Shown: positions 6,762-13,015, counted from the first letter of the stretch. The stretch: DNA of 14,690 bases from Bacillota bacterium (GCA_021779415.1 JAJYAS010000017.1:1-14690), one strand, 5' to 3'. Notes: generated by a model not told the origin, from the sequence alone. Numbers and translations are program-made.

Positions 6762-8435
6762 TTAGCCAGTTATCCGTATCTCTTCCCACGACTGAGGGTT
6801 GACCCAAATATCATTCGGACTCATTTCCCAAGCGTTTTCCGATGCAACTAAGAGGGCCACTAAAACCACTTCCGCCATAGCTCGTCCAGCTGGCGGCGGT
6901 ACCATATTTCCAATTGCTTCGCGCCATCTCTGATCTGAATTACCTGCTAGTAGTAATGGTTTGCCGTTGATTATCACGGGCAATCCCTGAAGTGCTGCCA
7001 ACTCCAAAGTTGTCAACGGTCTATGCCGTGTTCCATCCAAAGAAATAATAATGAGTGGTGGATCTAAGGTTTCGTTATCTTTTGGTATGCGTGGATCGGC
7101 AATGGCAGTTGCTCCAGCATGGATATCCCCTGAACCAATAACCGTTTTACTTGGCTCATCCCATCGTTGTACGCCCATCATCCCGGAACGTGGTGAACAA
7201 CTCATTCTCGGGTCTGCAATACTTATTGCTCCATTGTTTGGCCTATGCGCCCCCGTGACCGTGCTCGCTTCCTTATCCCATTTGTTTACTTGATAGATGG
7301 CCGTGTGCGTGCTGTCCTTGAATCCTGTTCGTGGATCTGCTATAGCCGGGGCCCCGCTACCAAACCTCGTTCCTGTCACACATGGTGCAGGTTCATCAAA
7401 CTTCACTACTCGGTAAACTCCCGGGTGTCTACCTTCTCGTTCTGTTAGCCTAGGGTCAGCGATGTTTGAAGCCGTAGAGCCATTAGCTTTTGCCCTTCCC
7501 GTAACCGTATGACTAGGTTCATCCCACTCTTGTACTCCAAAAGATCCGCCTCCTCGAGGAACATGCTCTAGCCGATATTCTTCAGGAGCAATCTTCTCAA
7601 GATCTCGCCAATCCCCACCAGCTGGGATTAAGGCCAACCTTACCCATGTCTTCCACTGAAGTTTCGGGAGCCTATGCAATGGTCCCATGCTTGCGGTACC
7701 CGGCAATGGTAGCGGACCAATGACCTCACCAATTGACCTCACACGTTGTTTTGTTGGCAAGTAGACAAACGAGTCCATCTTGTCTTGATTCCTAGCCATA
7801 AGCAGGTACCTTTTTCGATGTTGCGCTAGGCCTCCGATCTCCCCGCAATCATGATCTCTATCGTCTACGGCATATCTGTAACTCCTGAGCATACCTTTGA
7901 TTGTATTAAGCAGCTTTGCGCCTCGCGTCCGAATTCTCGGCACGTTCTCGAGTAGAATAATCGAGGGGAGATCATCACGAAATGCTTCAAGTATGAGAAA
8001 TATTCCACGCGTTACTAACCGATTGAGTGCTTGATATTTAGCTGTTGCCGCCGATGCTTGAGGTAAAAGGCCGCTGTATCCCTTGCAGGGAGGAGAGAGA
8101 AAGATTACATCCGGATACTCTCCACCGCAAGCTGCCAAGATATCATCTGGAGTTACCTCTTTCCATTCTGGCGGTGGTTCATGGCCGTGGAAGTCTACAT
8201 AATCACGTCTTTCGAACAAGTCCATGCAGACCGCTTTACCTCCAGTTATATACTCGTAGTCCTCGCAGGCCTGCGGGTCCACGTCAATTCCTGCAAGGGT
8301 ACGAAATTGACCTTTCAGACCTTTCCATTCCCCGACCGCTTGCTGAAATCCTAATGATCCGCCGCCAATTCCAGCGAATAAGTGTAATATTTTGTACTCC
8401 TTCAAATACTCACGCTCCCAACTTCCGTCTCTCAT
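6762..8435 (-). CDS. C5 cytosine DNA methyltransferase with four tandem repeats in the recognition region
   Basis: This 557-residue enzyme transfers a methyl group from S-adenosylmethionine to C5 of cytosine in DNA. Motif I is FAGIGGGSLGF (20-30), motif II lies around DVDPQAC (51-57), motif IV is SPPCKGYS (114-121) with catalytic Cys117, motif VI is ENVP (163-166), motif VIII is QHRKRYLL (205-212), motif IX lies around RPLTTLELAALQGLP (472-486), and motif X lies around GNMVPPPAGRA (509-519). Between VIII and IX, about 299-449, four copies of a roughly 40-residue unit occur, each with WDEP-x-x-TVTG followed by IADPR (copies end at 329, 369, 410 and 449). The ATG at 8435 overlaps the DUF6906 gene. 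A TTG at 8405 with GGGAG upstream is an alternative start giving MKEYKILHLF. It lacks a partner restriction enzyme here, which fits a phage anti-restriction methylase. Confidence 0.93.
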   Translation of the reverse strand: MRDGSWEREYLKEYKILHLFAGIGGGSLGFQQAVGEWKGLKGQFRTLAGIDVDPQACEDYEYITGGKAVCMDLFERRDYVDFHGHEPPPEWKEVTPDDILAACGGEYPDVIFLSPPCKGYSGLLPQASAATAKYQALNRLVTRGIFLILEAFRDDLPSIILLENVPRIRTRGAKLLNTIKGMLRSYRYAVDDRDHDCGEIGGLAQHRKRYLLMARNQDKMDSFVYLPTKQRVRSIGEVIGPLPLPGTASMGPLHRLPKLQWKTWVRLALIPAGGDWRDLEKIAPEEYRLEHVPRGGGSFGVQEWDEPSHTVTGRAKANGSTASNIADPRLTEREGRHPGVYRVVKFDEPAPCVTGTRFGSGAPAIADPRTGFKDSTHTAIYQVNKWDKEASTVTGAHRPNNGAISIADPRMSCSPRSGMMGVQRWDEPSKTVIGSGDIHAGATAIADPRIPKDNETLDPPLIIISLDGTRHRPLTTLELAALQGLPVIINGKPLLLAGNSDQRWREAIGNMVPPPAGRAMAEVVLVALLVASENAWEMSPNDIWVNPQSWEEIRITG

Positions 8436-8565
8436 TACTCACACGATGCACGATCTCGAAACATTCCGGGCTATCCTTTACGATCAGCCATCCCCTAGTG
8501 TCAAGGTCTAGGGACTTAAGGCGTTCCTTTTGTTTACGAGTTGGTTTGTGTCCGCTTTTTCTCAA
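8410..8565 (-). CDS. DUF6906-like small phage protein, 51 residues
   Basis: This small gene is easy to miss. From a TTG at 8565, preceded by AGGAGTGA, it encodes 51 residues: a basic start RKSGHKPTRKQKERL, then LDLDTRGWLIVKDSPE, then FEIVHR, ending in KLGA. The sequence PTRKQK, GL/DLD, W-L-I-V-K-D-x-P and I-V-H-R fits the DUF6906 pattern I recall from Firmicutes phages. The function of the family is unknown to me. It sits between the PAPS-reductase-like gene (15 bp upstream) and the methyltransferase, whose ATG lies inside its 3' end (26 bp overlap). The coupling suggests that it is co-translated with the methyltransferase. Confidence 0.75.
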   Translation of the reverse strand: MRKSGHKPTRKQKERLKSLDLDTRGWLIVKDSPECFEIVHRVSNERRKLGA

Positions 8566-8580
8566 CGATCTATCACTCCT

Positions 8581-9639
8581 CTAAGCAAATAACTCAGTTT
8601 GTGTATACTCCACAACCTCGTCTTCCCAACCAATACCGATATAGTCAAGGACCTCACCCCATCCGTATACACGACCATCTTCATCCTTCACGCATTTATA
8701 CATCCAGAACTCCCACTCTTTGAAGTTATCCTCTCGAAGCCGATCAAACCGATGCGGTCGTTTCTCAATGTGAATGCCAAATCCGCACATACTACAGCCG
8801 GTTCTTTGGGCCCTTGTCGTTCTCAGGTCCCCATTCGAGTCTCTGACTATTTCGCCATAAACCCTAGGTACTGGGACTTTAAGATCAATGGCCAACTGTA
8901 ATATGTCTTGACGGTGGAATATAGCGAAAGGACAGCTTCTCGTAACTGTTTTGCCAAAGTAATTGCAGCCATTTCTTGTGAGGCTTTTCTCCCGTTGTCC
9001 ACCTTCTGATGCCATTAACCCGAGATAAGGAATCATGTTGTTCGCCTTTTGCCAATCATGCACGGGTTTTTCCTTCATCCAGTAACAACAGTCTGGACTA
9101 ACCCTAAATGGTGCCGTTTGATAGCTGGTTCCATACTTTTCGTTTTCTGGCCCACCAAACAAGTTAAGCCATTTTTGTGGCAATCTCATTCTTGACCCTG
9201 TTTTAATCGTTTTGAATTTTCCTAATGCTCCACATTCACCGGTTATAATTGCATGGCGAACCGTTGCATTCTTCTCGGATGGTCTCTGTAGCATCTGGAT
9301 CTTACCAGCTTTTTCTTTACTAATAACAGGGAATCCAAATTCTCGAATGACTTCAACCTTGCTCTTGTATGGCTTCACGAAAACCATGCCTGGTATTTGT
9401 CGATGTATCTCTTGATTGCTTTTATCCTCAATGCTCGAAACTGAAACAGGGGTTGCATCAATTCCTATGGATTTAAGGAAGTAGTATAGTGTGATGCTGT
9501 CAAGTCCTCCGACACTAACGCATATGTCATGGCCGTGTTCAATGGCCCAGTCCTCGAACTCTCTAGCAATTATTGTGGCGTGGATTATCTTAGCCTCATA
9601 AGGAAGGCTTTGCCGTTGGATAAATTCATAGGGTTCCAA
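8581..9639 (-). CDS. PAPS reductase / adenine nucleotide alpha-hydrolase family protein
   Basis: This is a phosphoadenosine-phosphosulfate-reductase-like protein of the phage type, about 352 residues. Numbered from the TTG at 9639, the PP-loop is SVGGLDS at 42-48, a variant of the usual SGGxDS. A Cys-Cys pair in DCCYWMKEKP is at 184-185, a GLMASEGGQREKS segment follows near 207, further cysteines are at 225 and 236, and a conserved TGCSMCGFGIH block (Cys282, Cys285) lies toward the end. The cysteine set could hold an iron-sulfur cluster, as in DndC-type sulfur-modification proteins. A TTG at 9654 is an alternative, but the AGGGGGTGG ribosome site favours 9639. It adjoins DUF6906 and the methyltransferase, suggesting a nucleic-acid or nucleotide modification role. 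Assimilatory sulfate reduction is unlikely because no sulfur-pathway genes are nearby. Confidence 0.85.
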   Translation of the reverse strand: MEPYEFIQRQSLPYEAKIIHATIIAREFEDWAIEHGHDICVSVGGLDSITLYYFLKSIGIDATPVSVSSIEDKSNQEIHRQIPGMVFVKPYKSKVEVIREFGFPVISKEKAGKIQMLQRPSEKNATVRHAIITGECGALGKFKTIKTGSRMRLPQKWLNLFGGPENEKYGTSYQTAPFRVSPDCCYWMKEKPVHDWQKANNMIPYLGLMASEGGQREKSLTRNGCNYFGKTVTRSCPFAIFHRQDILQLAIDLKVPVPRVYGEIVRDSNGDLRTTRAQRTGCSMCGFGIHIEKRPHRFDRLREDNFKEWEFWMYKCVKDEDGRVYGWGEVLDYIGIGWEDEVVEYTQTELFA

Positions 9640-9650
9640 GGTCCACCCCC

Positions 9651-10082
9651 TCAATACTTAATGAAAACCTCAAGCGTCTGCACGCCGAACTCCAGCGCAT
9701 CCGTTCTCTTCTCCATATACAGATCCAATCTCCCTCGACTAATAGCCCCGCCTCTGTCAACTACGGTGTATGTACGGTCTAAGGCAGGGATAAATATCTC
9801 AGTCCCAAACGGTATGCTCAGATCAGCCGCAATGGTCCGGCCCTCCTGGACGCGTTCCCCAGATGCCGTCACACCGCGACCATTCATTGACTTGTCGGTT
9901 TTGGTATAAGCTGTGATGGTCATTATTGTGGGCTCTGGCTCTGGCTCGACCTCAACCACTCTTACAGGTACAAACTCAACTAAATCAATCGCCACTACAC
10001 GGACCGACTCCCGACTCTCCGGCACTACTCCCATTCTCGGTTGTACCAAGCTTGCTACGATCATTATCGCGATTAAGATCAC
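9651..10082 (-). CDS. 3D (Asp-Asp-Asp) domain cell-wall-associated protein with N-terminal membrane segment
   Basis: The 143-residue product starts with a hydrophobic stretch (VILIAIMIVASLV, residues 1-13) fitting a signal peptide or anchor, followed by an acidic Pro/Glu linker ending in EPEPEP. Residues from about 54 form a 3D domain: TITAYT (55-60), GRGVTASG (68-75), Asp87 in AADLSIPFGT, Asp109 in VVDRGG and Asp120 in RLDLYM, the three aspartates that name the fold. The domain is related to the MltA lytic-transglycosylase core and occurs in YabE- and YorM-like proteins, so peptidoglycan binding or cleavage outside the membrane is likely. The start is uncertain: GTG at 10082 has no close ribosome site and an ATG lies six codons in. 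It overlaps the upstream ORF by 98 bp and its stop overlaps the next ORF. Confidence 0.82.
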   Translation of the reverse strand: MILIAIMIVASLVQPRMGVVPESRESVRVVAIDLVEFVPVRVVEVEPEPEPTIMTITAYTKTDKSMNGRGVTASGERVQEGRTIAADLSIPFGTEIFIPALDRTYTVVDRGGAISRGRLDLYMEKRTDALEFGVQTLEVFIKY

Positions 10083-10335
10083 TCTGATTTCTAATCAACT
10101 CCTGCCATATCTCTGAGTTATAAACCCTCGGTGTAACATGCCTCTGCCCGATCATGCGACCGTCTAAATAGTCAACCACCATGGGCTTGTCCTTCGTGTG
10201 GACCGTGTTGCCGATGTTCATAAGGTGAGCCCAGTGCTTACGATGCGCTTCCTTCTTCTGCCTCCATCTATAATCCGCAACGAGCTTTTTGATACTGGGC
10301 AGCTTCAAAAGCTCCTTGCGAATGAGTCCTAACAT
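9985..10335 (-). CDS. Hypothetical basic protein, about 116 residues
   Basis: No family is recognised. From the ATG at 10335, preceded by GAGGAAGGGGG, the product begins LGLIRKELLKLPSIKKLV and is strongly basic in its first half (a WRQKKEAHRKHW segment). The last 30 residues are Ser/Gly/Asn-rich and look unnatural, since there the 3D gene occupies another frame of the same DNA (98 bp overlap). A GTG at 10377 is in frame but lacks a ribosome site and would lie deep inside the upstream gene. Phage operons of this kind often place a small basic protein here. The N-terminal two thirds is the credible part. Confidence 0.5.
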   Translation of the reverse strand: MLGLIRKELLKLPSIKKLVADYRWRQKKEAHRKHWAHLMNIGNTVHTKDKPMVVDYLDGRMIGQRHVTPRVYNSEIWQELIRNQSDLNRDNDRSKLGTTENGSSAGESGVGPCSGD

Positions 10336-10519
10336 AACCGCGCCCCCTTCCTCTAGGGATAAAAACCGTTGACTCACTCAGTCCGCTTTCTGGTTCAATG
10401 TACTGATATATCCAAACTCCGTTATAGTCTCTGACTTGTAGCGAGTGGCACATTGGGCACCGCCTTACGTTGGAGCGACCGAAGGATATATCTTGTCCGC
10501 ATAGACATTGTGGTTTCAT
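10268..10519 (-). CDS. Small zinc-ribbon-like protein, 83 residues
   Basis: The protein begins with a probable zinc knuckle: Cys5-x-Cys7 and Cys21-x-x-Cys24 (CPMCH). This is followed by a short beta-like core (DYNGVWIYQYIEPESG) and an Arg/Gly-rich tail. No named family is recognised. The ATG at 10519 has an excellent AAAGGAGTGAT ribosome site. The 3' end overlaps the start of the next ORF by 68 bp, and the tail (RGRGRGYVRTHSQG) is of poorer protein character. The natural protein may therefore be shorter, or the frame may be disrupted near 10350. Nucleic-acid binding is plausible from the ribbon and basic tail. Confidence 0.6.
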   Translation of the reverse strand: MKPQCLCGQDISFGRSNVRRCPMCHSLQVRDYNGVWIYQYIEPESGLSESTVFIPRGRGRGYVRTHSQGAFEAAQYQKARCGL

Positions 10520-10533
10520 GGGATATCACTCCT

Positions 10534-10743
10534 TTACGGTGCAATAACTCCTGCGTTAATCAGACTCATTTGAGCCTTGAGATAGCTCCGGAAATCCCGG
10601 ACCGTTCCGATAAAGCTATCAATGCCTAAGGCTGGTATACTTTCGCCGCTTTGTGCTATACTATTGGTAAGTGTATTTTTTTCTTGCTCAGTTTGGCATT
10701 GCAGTGCCGGACTGGGCTTTTCGTTTTCCTCGAAGATTAGCAT
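10534..10743 (-). CDS. Hypothetical protein, 69 residues
   Basis: This small soluble protein is of unknown function. The first third is Glu/Asn/Gln-rich (FEENEKPSPALQCQTEQEKN) and the remainder is mixed helix with RDFRSYLKAQMSL. Its ATG at 10743 overlaps the stop of the acidic upstream gene (ATGCTAA), so it is translationally coupled to it. It has no separate strong ribosome site. The DNA for its N-terminal region also forms a wobble-rich hairpin followed by T residues when read on the opposite strand, noted separately. That raises some doubt whether this frame is conserved as protein or as RNA structure. Confidence 0.55.
   Translation of the reverse strand: MLIFEENEKPSPALQCQTEQEKNTLTNSIAQSGESIPALGIDSFIGTVRDFRSYLKAQMSLINAGVIAP
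10686..10721 (+). terminator. Putative rho-independent terminator on the + strand, inside a leftward gene
   Basis: GCTCAGTTTGGCA (10686-10698) pairs over all 13 positions with TGCCGGACTGGGC (10705-10717) around a TTGCAG loop, using three G-U wobbles, and is followed by TTTTCGTTTTC. The wobbles are pairs only in RNA copied in the rightward direction; on the leftward transcript the same positions are A-C mismatches. This orientation bias argues for a rightward terminator, although no rightward gene is present here. A TATACT -10-like element lies at 10657-10662 without a good -35. Confidence 0.45.
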
Positions 10744-11027
10744 TCGTCTTCCTCGCCTTCGTCATCGTCTTCGTCATCGAATTTATCTACATTAGCCTCG
10801 TACTCTTCCCCTGAGATACAAACAACCATTTCAATATCCTCGTGAAGTGTATCAGCCATTTGCTGGCGCACCATCTCGTGCAATTCGTTATACTTCTGCT
10901 CGTCGATCGGGGTTTTACAGTTTTCCATTGTAAACTGAGTATAGAGTGGCAATTGCTCACCATCATCCTGGATACCCATTAGGCACCCTTCTTTGATCTT
11001 GAAAGGGAATTTTAAATCATAATACAT
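10737..11027 (-). CDS. Hypothetical protein with acidic C-terminal tail, 96 residues
   Basis: This is an unrecognised soluble protein. The N-terminal half is beta-like (MYYDLKFPFKIKEG), the middle is helical (NELHEMVRQQMADTL), and the last 20 residues are almost all Asp and Glu before a final Cys. Such tails occur in DNA mimics and single-strand-binding partners, but nothing else here shows that role. The ATG at 11027 has a strong GAGGAGGAAAGG just upstream. Its stop overlaps the ATG of the next gene (ATGCTAA). It follows the zinc-ribbon gene by 15 bp. Confidence 0.7.
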   Translation of the reverse strand: MYYDLKFPFKIKEGCLMGIQDDGEQLPLYTQFTMENCKTPIDEQKYNELHEMVRQQMADTLHEDIEMVVCISGEEYEANVDKFDDEDDDEGEEDEC

Positions 11028-11042
11028 GCCTTTCCTCCTCTT

Positions 11043-11495
11043 TTAATACTCGCACCCCTTACACAATCTCGGCTCCCCGGTGGCCTCGCCTAAATATGTT
11101 CCGCACTGGTTGCAGAGGGTGCCGTCGAGGTGGAGGGCTGTGATTTCTTGGGAGGATAGTGGGCCATATTCATCCATTGGTTTTAGCTTGTCTTCTGCCA
11201 ATTTGGCAAGACCATCAAGCGCAGACTTAAAATTGTAATACTCGACACTATTGTCTATTTGAGATTTGTAAACACACTTCTCGATCAGCTTTTCAAGTTC
11301 AACCGCAGATCCTATGACCTCCTTAACTTCCTTGATGGCAGTAACGCTGAAAGTCATGTTTAATCCCTGCATTTTATCTTTTACCTCCTCTCGATTAACC
11401 TTAACCTCCTCCCCACAGTTCGGGCACTCCCATGCCCCCACAAAAACGGACGAATACGCTGGCTTGCTACATTTGGGGCAAATACGTTGTTCGAT
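11043..11495 (-). CDS. Double zinc-ribbon hypothetical protein with probable non-canonical start codon
   Basis: The credible product is about 150 residues. It has an N-terminal zinc ribbon (CPKC, then CPNC 15 residues later), a helical middle (VKEVIGSAVELEKLIEKC and SALDGLAKLAEDKL) and a C-terminal knuckle (LCNQCG and LCKGCEY). The frame is open back to 11678, but the upstream part overlaps two other genes and its ATGs at 11678 and 11576 lack ribosome sites. A perfect AGGAGGG sits six bases before an in-frame ATC at 11495 (with an ATA closer in), just ahead of the first CxxC. I therefore place the start at ATC 11495, a rare codon, or a mutated ATG. A role in nucleic-acid or protein binding is inferred from the ribbons only. 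Confidence 0.6.
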   Translation of the reverse strand: MEQRICPKCSKPAYSSVFVGAWECPNCGEEVKVNREEVKDKMQGLNMTFSVTAIKEVKEVIGSAVELEKLIEKCVYKSQIDNSVEYYNFKSALDGLAKLAEDKLKPMDEYGPLSSQEITALHLDGTLCNQCGTYLGEATGEPRLCKGCEY

Positions 11496-11506
11496 GGTTA
11501 TCCCTC

Positions 11507-11602
11507 CTATCGCGTCTGTATGTGATATACCAAAGAAATAATCGCTGCTACGTCCATGATGAGGATGATTGCCCATATCAGGCGATTGGAGTCTTTGATC
11601 AT
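11507..11602 (-). CDS. 31-residue single-pass membrane miniprotein
   Basis: This gene is too short for ordinary callers but well formed. An AAAGGAGG site overlaps the stop of the upstream gene (TAAAGGAGG), followed nine bases later by ATG at 11602. The product is MIKDSNRL, then a hydrophobic span WAIILIMDVAAIISLVY with a single Asp in its middle, then HIQTR and TAG. The TAG in turn overlaps the AGGAGGG of the next gene. The charge pattern and length fit one transmembrane helix. Tiny membrane proteins of phages include holin-like, superinfection-exclusion and regulator peptides; which applies here is unknown. The same-strand chain of stop/ribosome-site overlaps is the strongest evidence that it is real. 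Confidence 0.6.
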   Translation of the reverse strand: MIKDSNRLIWAIILIMDVAAIISLVYHIQTR

Positions 11603-11617
11603 GGCTGCTGGCCTCCT

Positions 11618-11809
11618 TTAGCGATTCCGCTTCCTGGACTGCTTCGCGATCTTGCTCCGGGACTTGCGCTTGGACCATGCTTTGCCAGTTAGTCCGTTGC
11701 TTAGGGCGCGTTCCTCCCTGACTCGATTTTCACCTAACATCCCACCTAGTCCGAATAATCCTCCTAACCCAGGCATTTGAACCAATGCTGCTTTTCCACG
11801 TGTAATCAT
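11618..11809 (-). CDS. Hypothetical Gly-rich, basic-tailed protein, 63 residues
   Basis: The product has a short N-terminus, a Gly/Leu-rich hydrophobic segment (MPGLGGLFGLGGMLG) and a strongly basic C-terminal tail (WSKRKSRSKIAKQSRKRNR). No family is recognised. The ATG at 11809 follows GGGGAGGTGA by a proper distance; an in-frame GTG at 11818 lies within that ribosome site and is rejected. A glycine-zipper-like hydrophobic stretch next to a polybasic tail could associate with membrane or with nucleic acid, but neither is shown. Its stop overlaps the ribosome site of the 31-residue miniprotein. Confidence 0.55.
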   Translation of the reverse strand: MITRGKAALVQMPGLGGLFGLGGMLGENRVREERALSNGLTGKAWSKRKSRSKIAKQSRKRNR

Positions 11810-11856
11810 CGTTCTCACCTCCCCTCGATGGCTTGTCCGCTTACTATGCGATTGAC

Positions 11857-12510
11857 TTATACCGCCTTCCCGATCATCTTCTTTTCAAGCAGTAGTGCCT
11901 TGATCTGGTAGTAATCAAATCCCGACTCATAGAGCACAGCTATTTTGTAAGTGAGCTTTTCCACGAGCGCTATCTCATCGGATGTCATGTAATCCAGTGC
12001 AACGGCTTTTTTGCTTGCTCCCCGATCTTTGCGAAGCGTGGAGGCTATTTTTCCAGTGGCAGTTTTATAAGCTAGATCAGTAAATAATTTGTAATCCCAC
12101 TCGCTGTGGTTCGGGTTGGTTTTGATTTCGTCGGTCAAGGTCCTTCGGGTTGGTTTTAATTCAAGCTTGCTGATTTGGCGTTTTTGGAGTTCTGTCCGCA
12201 TTTCGTAGAATTGGCGAACGAGTTCAACCTTGAAATTAATAACTGGTTCTGTGTTTTTCAGGAATGTAATTAACAAGGTTGCTTGTTCTTCATTAAGGTG
12301 ATAGATTTTTCTGATTTGCGAACCACCTTTTGTCTCAAAGGGTGTCATTTCAAATGATACCCTTCCGAACTTTTCAAGACTGGACATATGCTTTTCAATC
12401 AATAGGTAAACTGAACGATTCGCTATTTTTGCATACTCCGCGATAACATCGCTTGTTGTAAACGGTATCGCCTTAATGCAATTTGGTTCGAGGAAAACTA
12501 AGTTGCTCAT
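11857..12510 (-). CDS. Rha family phage regulatory protein
   Basis: This 217-residue protein fits the Rha/pRha family. An N-terminal winged-helix-like DNA-binding region runs from about 18 to 108: FTTSDVIAEYAKIANRSVYLLIEKH, then an SFEMTPF segment, then YHLNEEQATLLITFL and NFKVELVRQFYEM, the last matching the family's conserved F-K-x-x-x-x-x-x-F-x-x-M end. The C-terminal half (about 130-217) is a separate helical domain not part of the core Rha motif. Rha proteins are regulators of temperate phages and in several cases interfere with growth when host factors are missing. Here the gene lies early in the leftward operon, just after the Cro-like and HTH genes, where antirepressors are typical. 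AAAGGAGGT precedes the ATG at 12510. Confidence 0.75.
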   Translation of the reverse strand: MSNLVFLEPNCIKAIPFTTSDVIAEYAKIANRSVYLLIEKHMSSLEKFGRVSFEMTPFETKGGSQIRKIYHLNEEQATLLITFLKNTEPVINFKVELVRQFYEMRTELQKRQISKLELKPTRRTLTDEIKTNPNHSEWDYKLFTDLAYKTATGKIASTLRKDRGASKKAVALDYMTSDEIALVEKLTYKIAVLYESGFDYYQIKALLLEKKMIGKAV

Positions 12511-12525
12511 GGTTACCTCCTTTAA

Positions 12526-12735
12526 CTAACCAGCTTTTTCACAATCGCCCTCAGGCTTGTCCCCCACGTATTCGTAAAACCTAGTTGGAGATATGTAGTA
12601 AGTCCATTTGGTGCTTAGTTTCACTGCCGAGCCAAAAGGTAAAATACCTCTTTGTAGCCCTACTCTGATAAATTGATCAGACTTCCCCATGATCTCAGCG
12701 GCTTCACGAATTGTGATTTTTTTTGTTTCTGACAT
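12526..12735 (-). CDS. Small HTH protein, excisionase-like (HTH_17 type)
   Basis: The 69-residue product begins KKITIREAAEIMGKSDQFIRVGLQRGILPFG, a winged-helix pattern found in small excisionase or MerR-like DNA-binding proteins, with TYYISPTRFYEYVG as the likely wing and final helix. Second in the leftward early operon, it could be the excisionase partner of the integrase or a transcription regulator. The sequence does not decide between them. The ATG at 12735 has GGAGGGG upstream. It lies 14 bp after the Cro-like gene and 15 bp before the Rha-like gene. Confidence 0.75.
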   Translation of the reverse strand: MSETKKITIREAAEIMGKSDQFIRVGLQRGILPFGSAVKLSTKWTYYISPTRFYEYVGDKPEGDCEKAG

Positions 12736-12749
12736 CCAATAGGCCCCTC

Positions 12750-12971
12750 CTAGCTGGCCTGCTCTTCATTACTGCGCTTAAACGTTTGCAGTGGAAGAGC
12801 CAACGCCTCGCAAATAAGAAAATATTCTTCTGCATACAGATTTCTTTTCGAATTCAAAATGGCGTTTAATATTGGTGTAGGAATATTGGTTTTCGATGAT
12901 ACAAAGGCTTGGCTTATCCCATTGTTCAGCATATATTGCTTAATGTTGGCCCCCACGGTTCTATCTGCCAC
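12750..12971 (-). CDS. Cro-like Xre-family HTH regulator, 73 residues
   Basis: First gene of the leftward operon, facing the repressor across the operator region. The protein is essentially one HTH domain: TVGANIKQYMLNNGISQAFVSSKTNIPTPILNAILNSKRNL, then YFLICEALALPLQTF, the typical Xre/lambda-repressor-like five-helix pattern. Lacking any extra domain, it fits the Cro role, blocking the lysogenic promoter and tuning its own. The start is GTG at 12971 with AAAGGAGGT upstream. Transcription probably begins near 13009 from the promoter at 13016-13044. The name Cro reflects position and size, not proven function. Confidence 0.82.
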   Translation of the reverse strand: MADRTVGANIKQYMLNNGISQAFVSSKTNIPTPILNAILNSKRNLYAEEYFLICEALALPLQTFKRSNEEQAS

Positions 12972-12991
12972 AGCTACTCGACCTCCTTTTG

Positions 12992-13006
12992 TTCATGTTT
13001 TATGAA
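12992..13006. promoter_or_regulatory. Operator O1 (TTCATGTTTTATGAA)
   Basis: A 15-bp dyad with perfect TTCAT/ATGAA arms and centre at 12999. It lies downstream of the leftward promoter, between its start and the Cro-like gene's ribosome site, so bound protein would block early elongation of the leftward operon. It is the cleanest of three related sites. Confidence 0.65.
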
Positions 13007-13015
13007 GTTATTTTT

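Noticed and set aside
1278..7435. Shared CTCCCGGGTGT word near 1278 and 7420
   Set aside because: An isolated short match in unrelated coding frames, consistent with chance.
8045..8584. Long rightward open frame opposite the methyltransferase
   Set aside because: Antisense to a strongly motif-supported enzyme, no ribosome site and no recognisable domain.
9529..9909. Rightward open frame across the 3D and PAPS-reductase-like genes
   Set aside because: Opposite strand of two recognised genes, composition typical of an antisense shadow.
11496..11678. Upstream extension of the zinc-ribbon frame (ATG at 11678 or 11576)
   Set aside because: No ribosome sites; the stretch overlaps two better-supported small genes and reads as their shadow.
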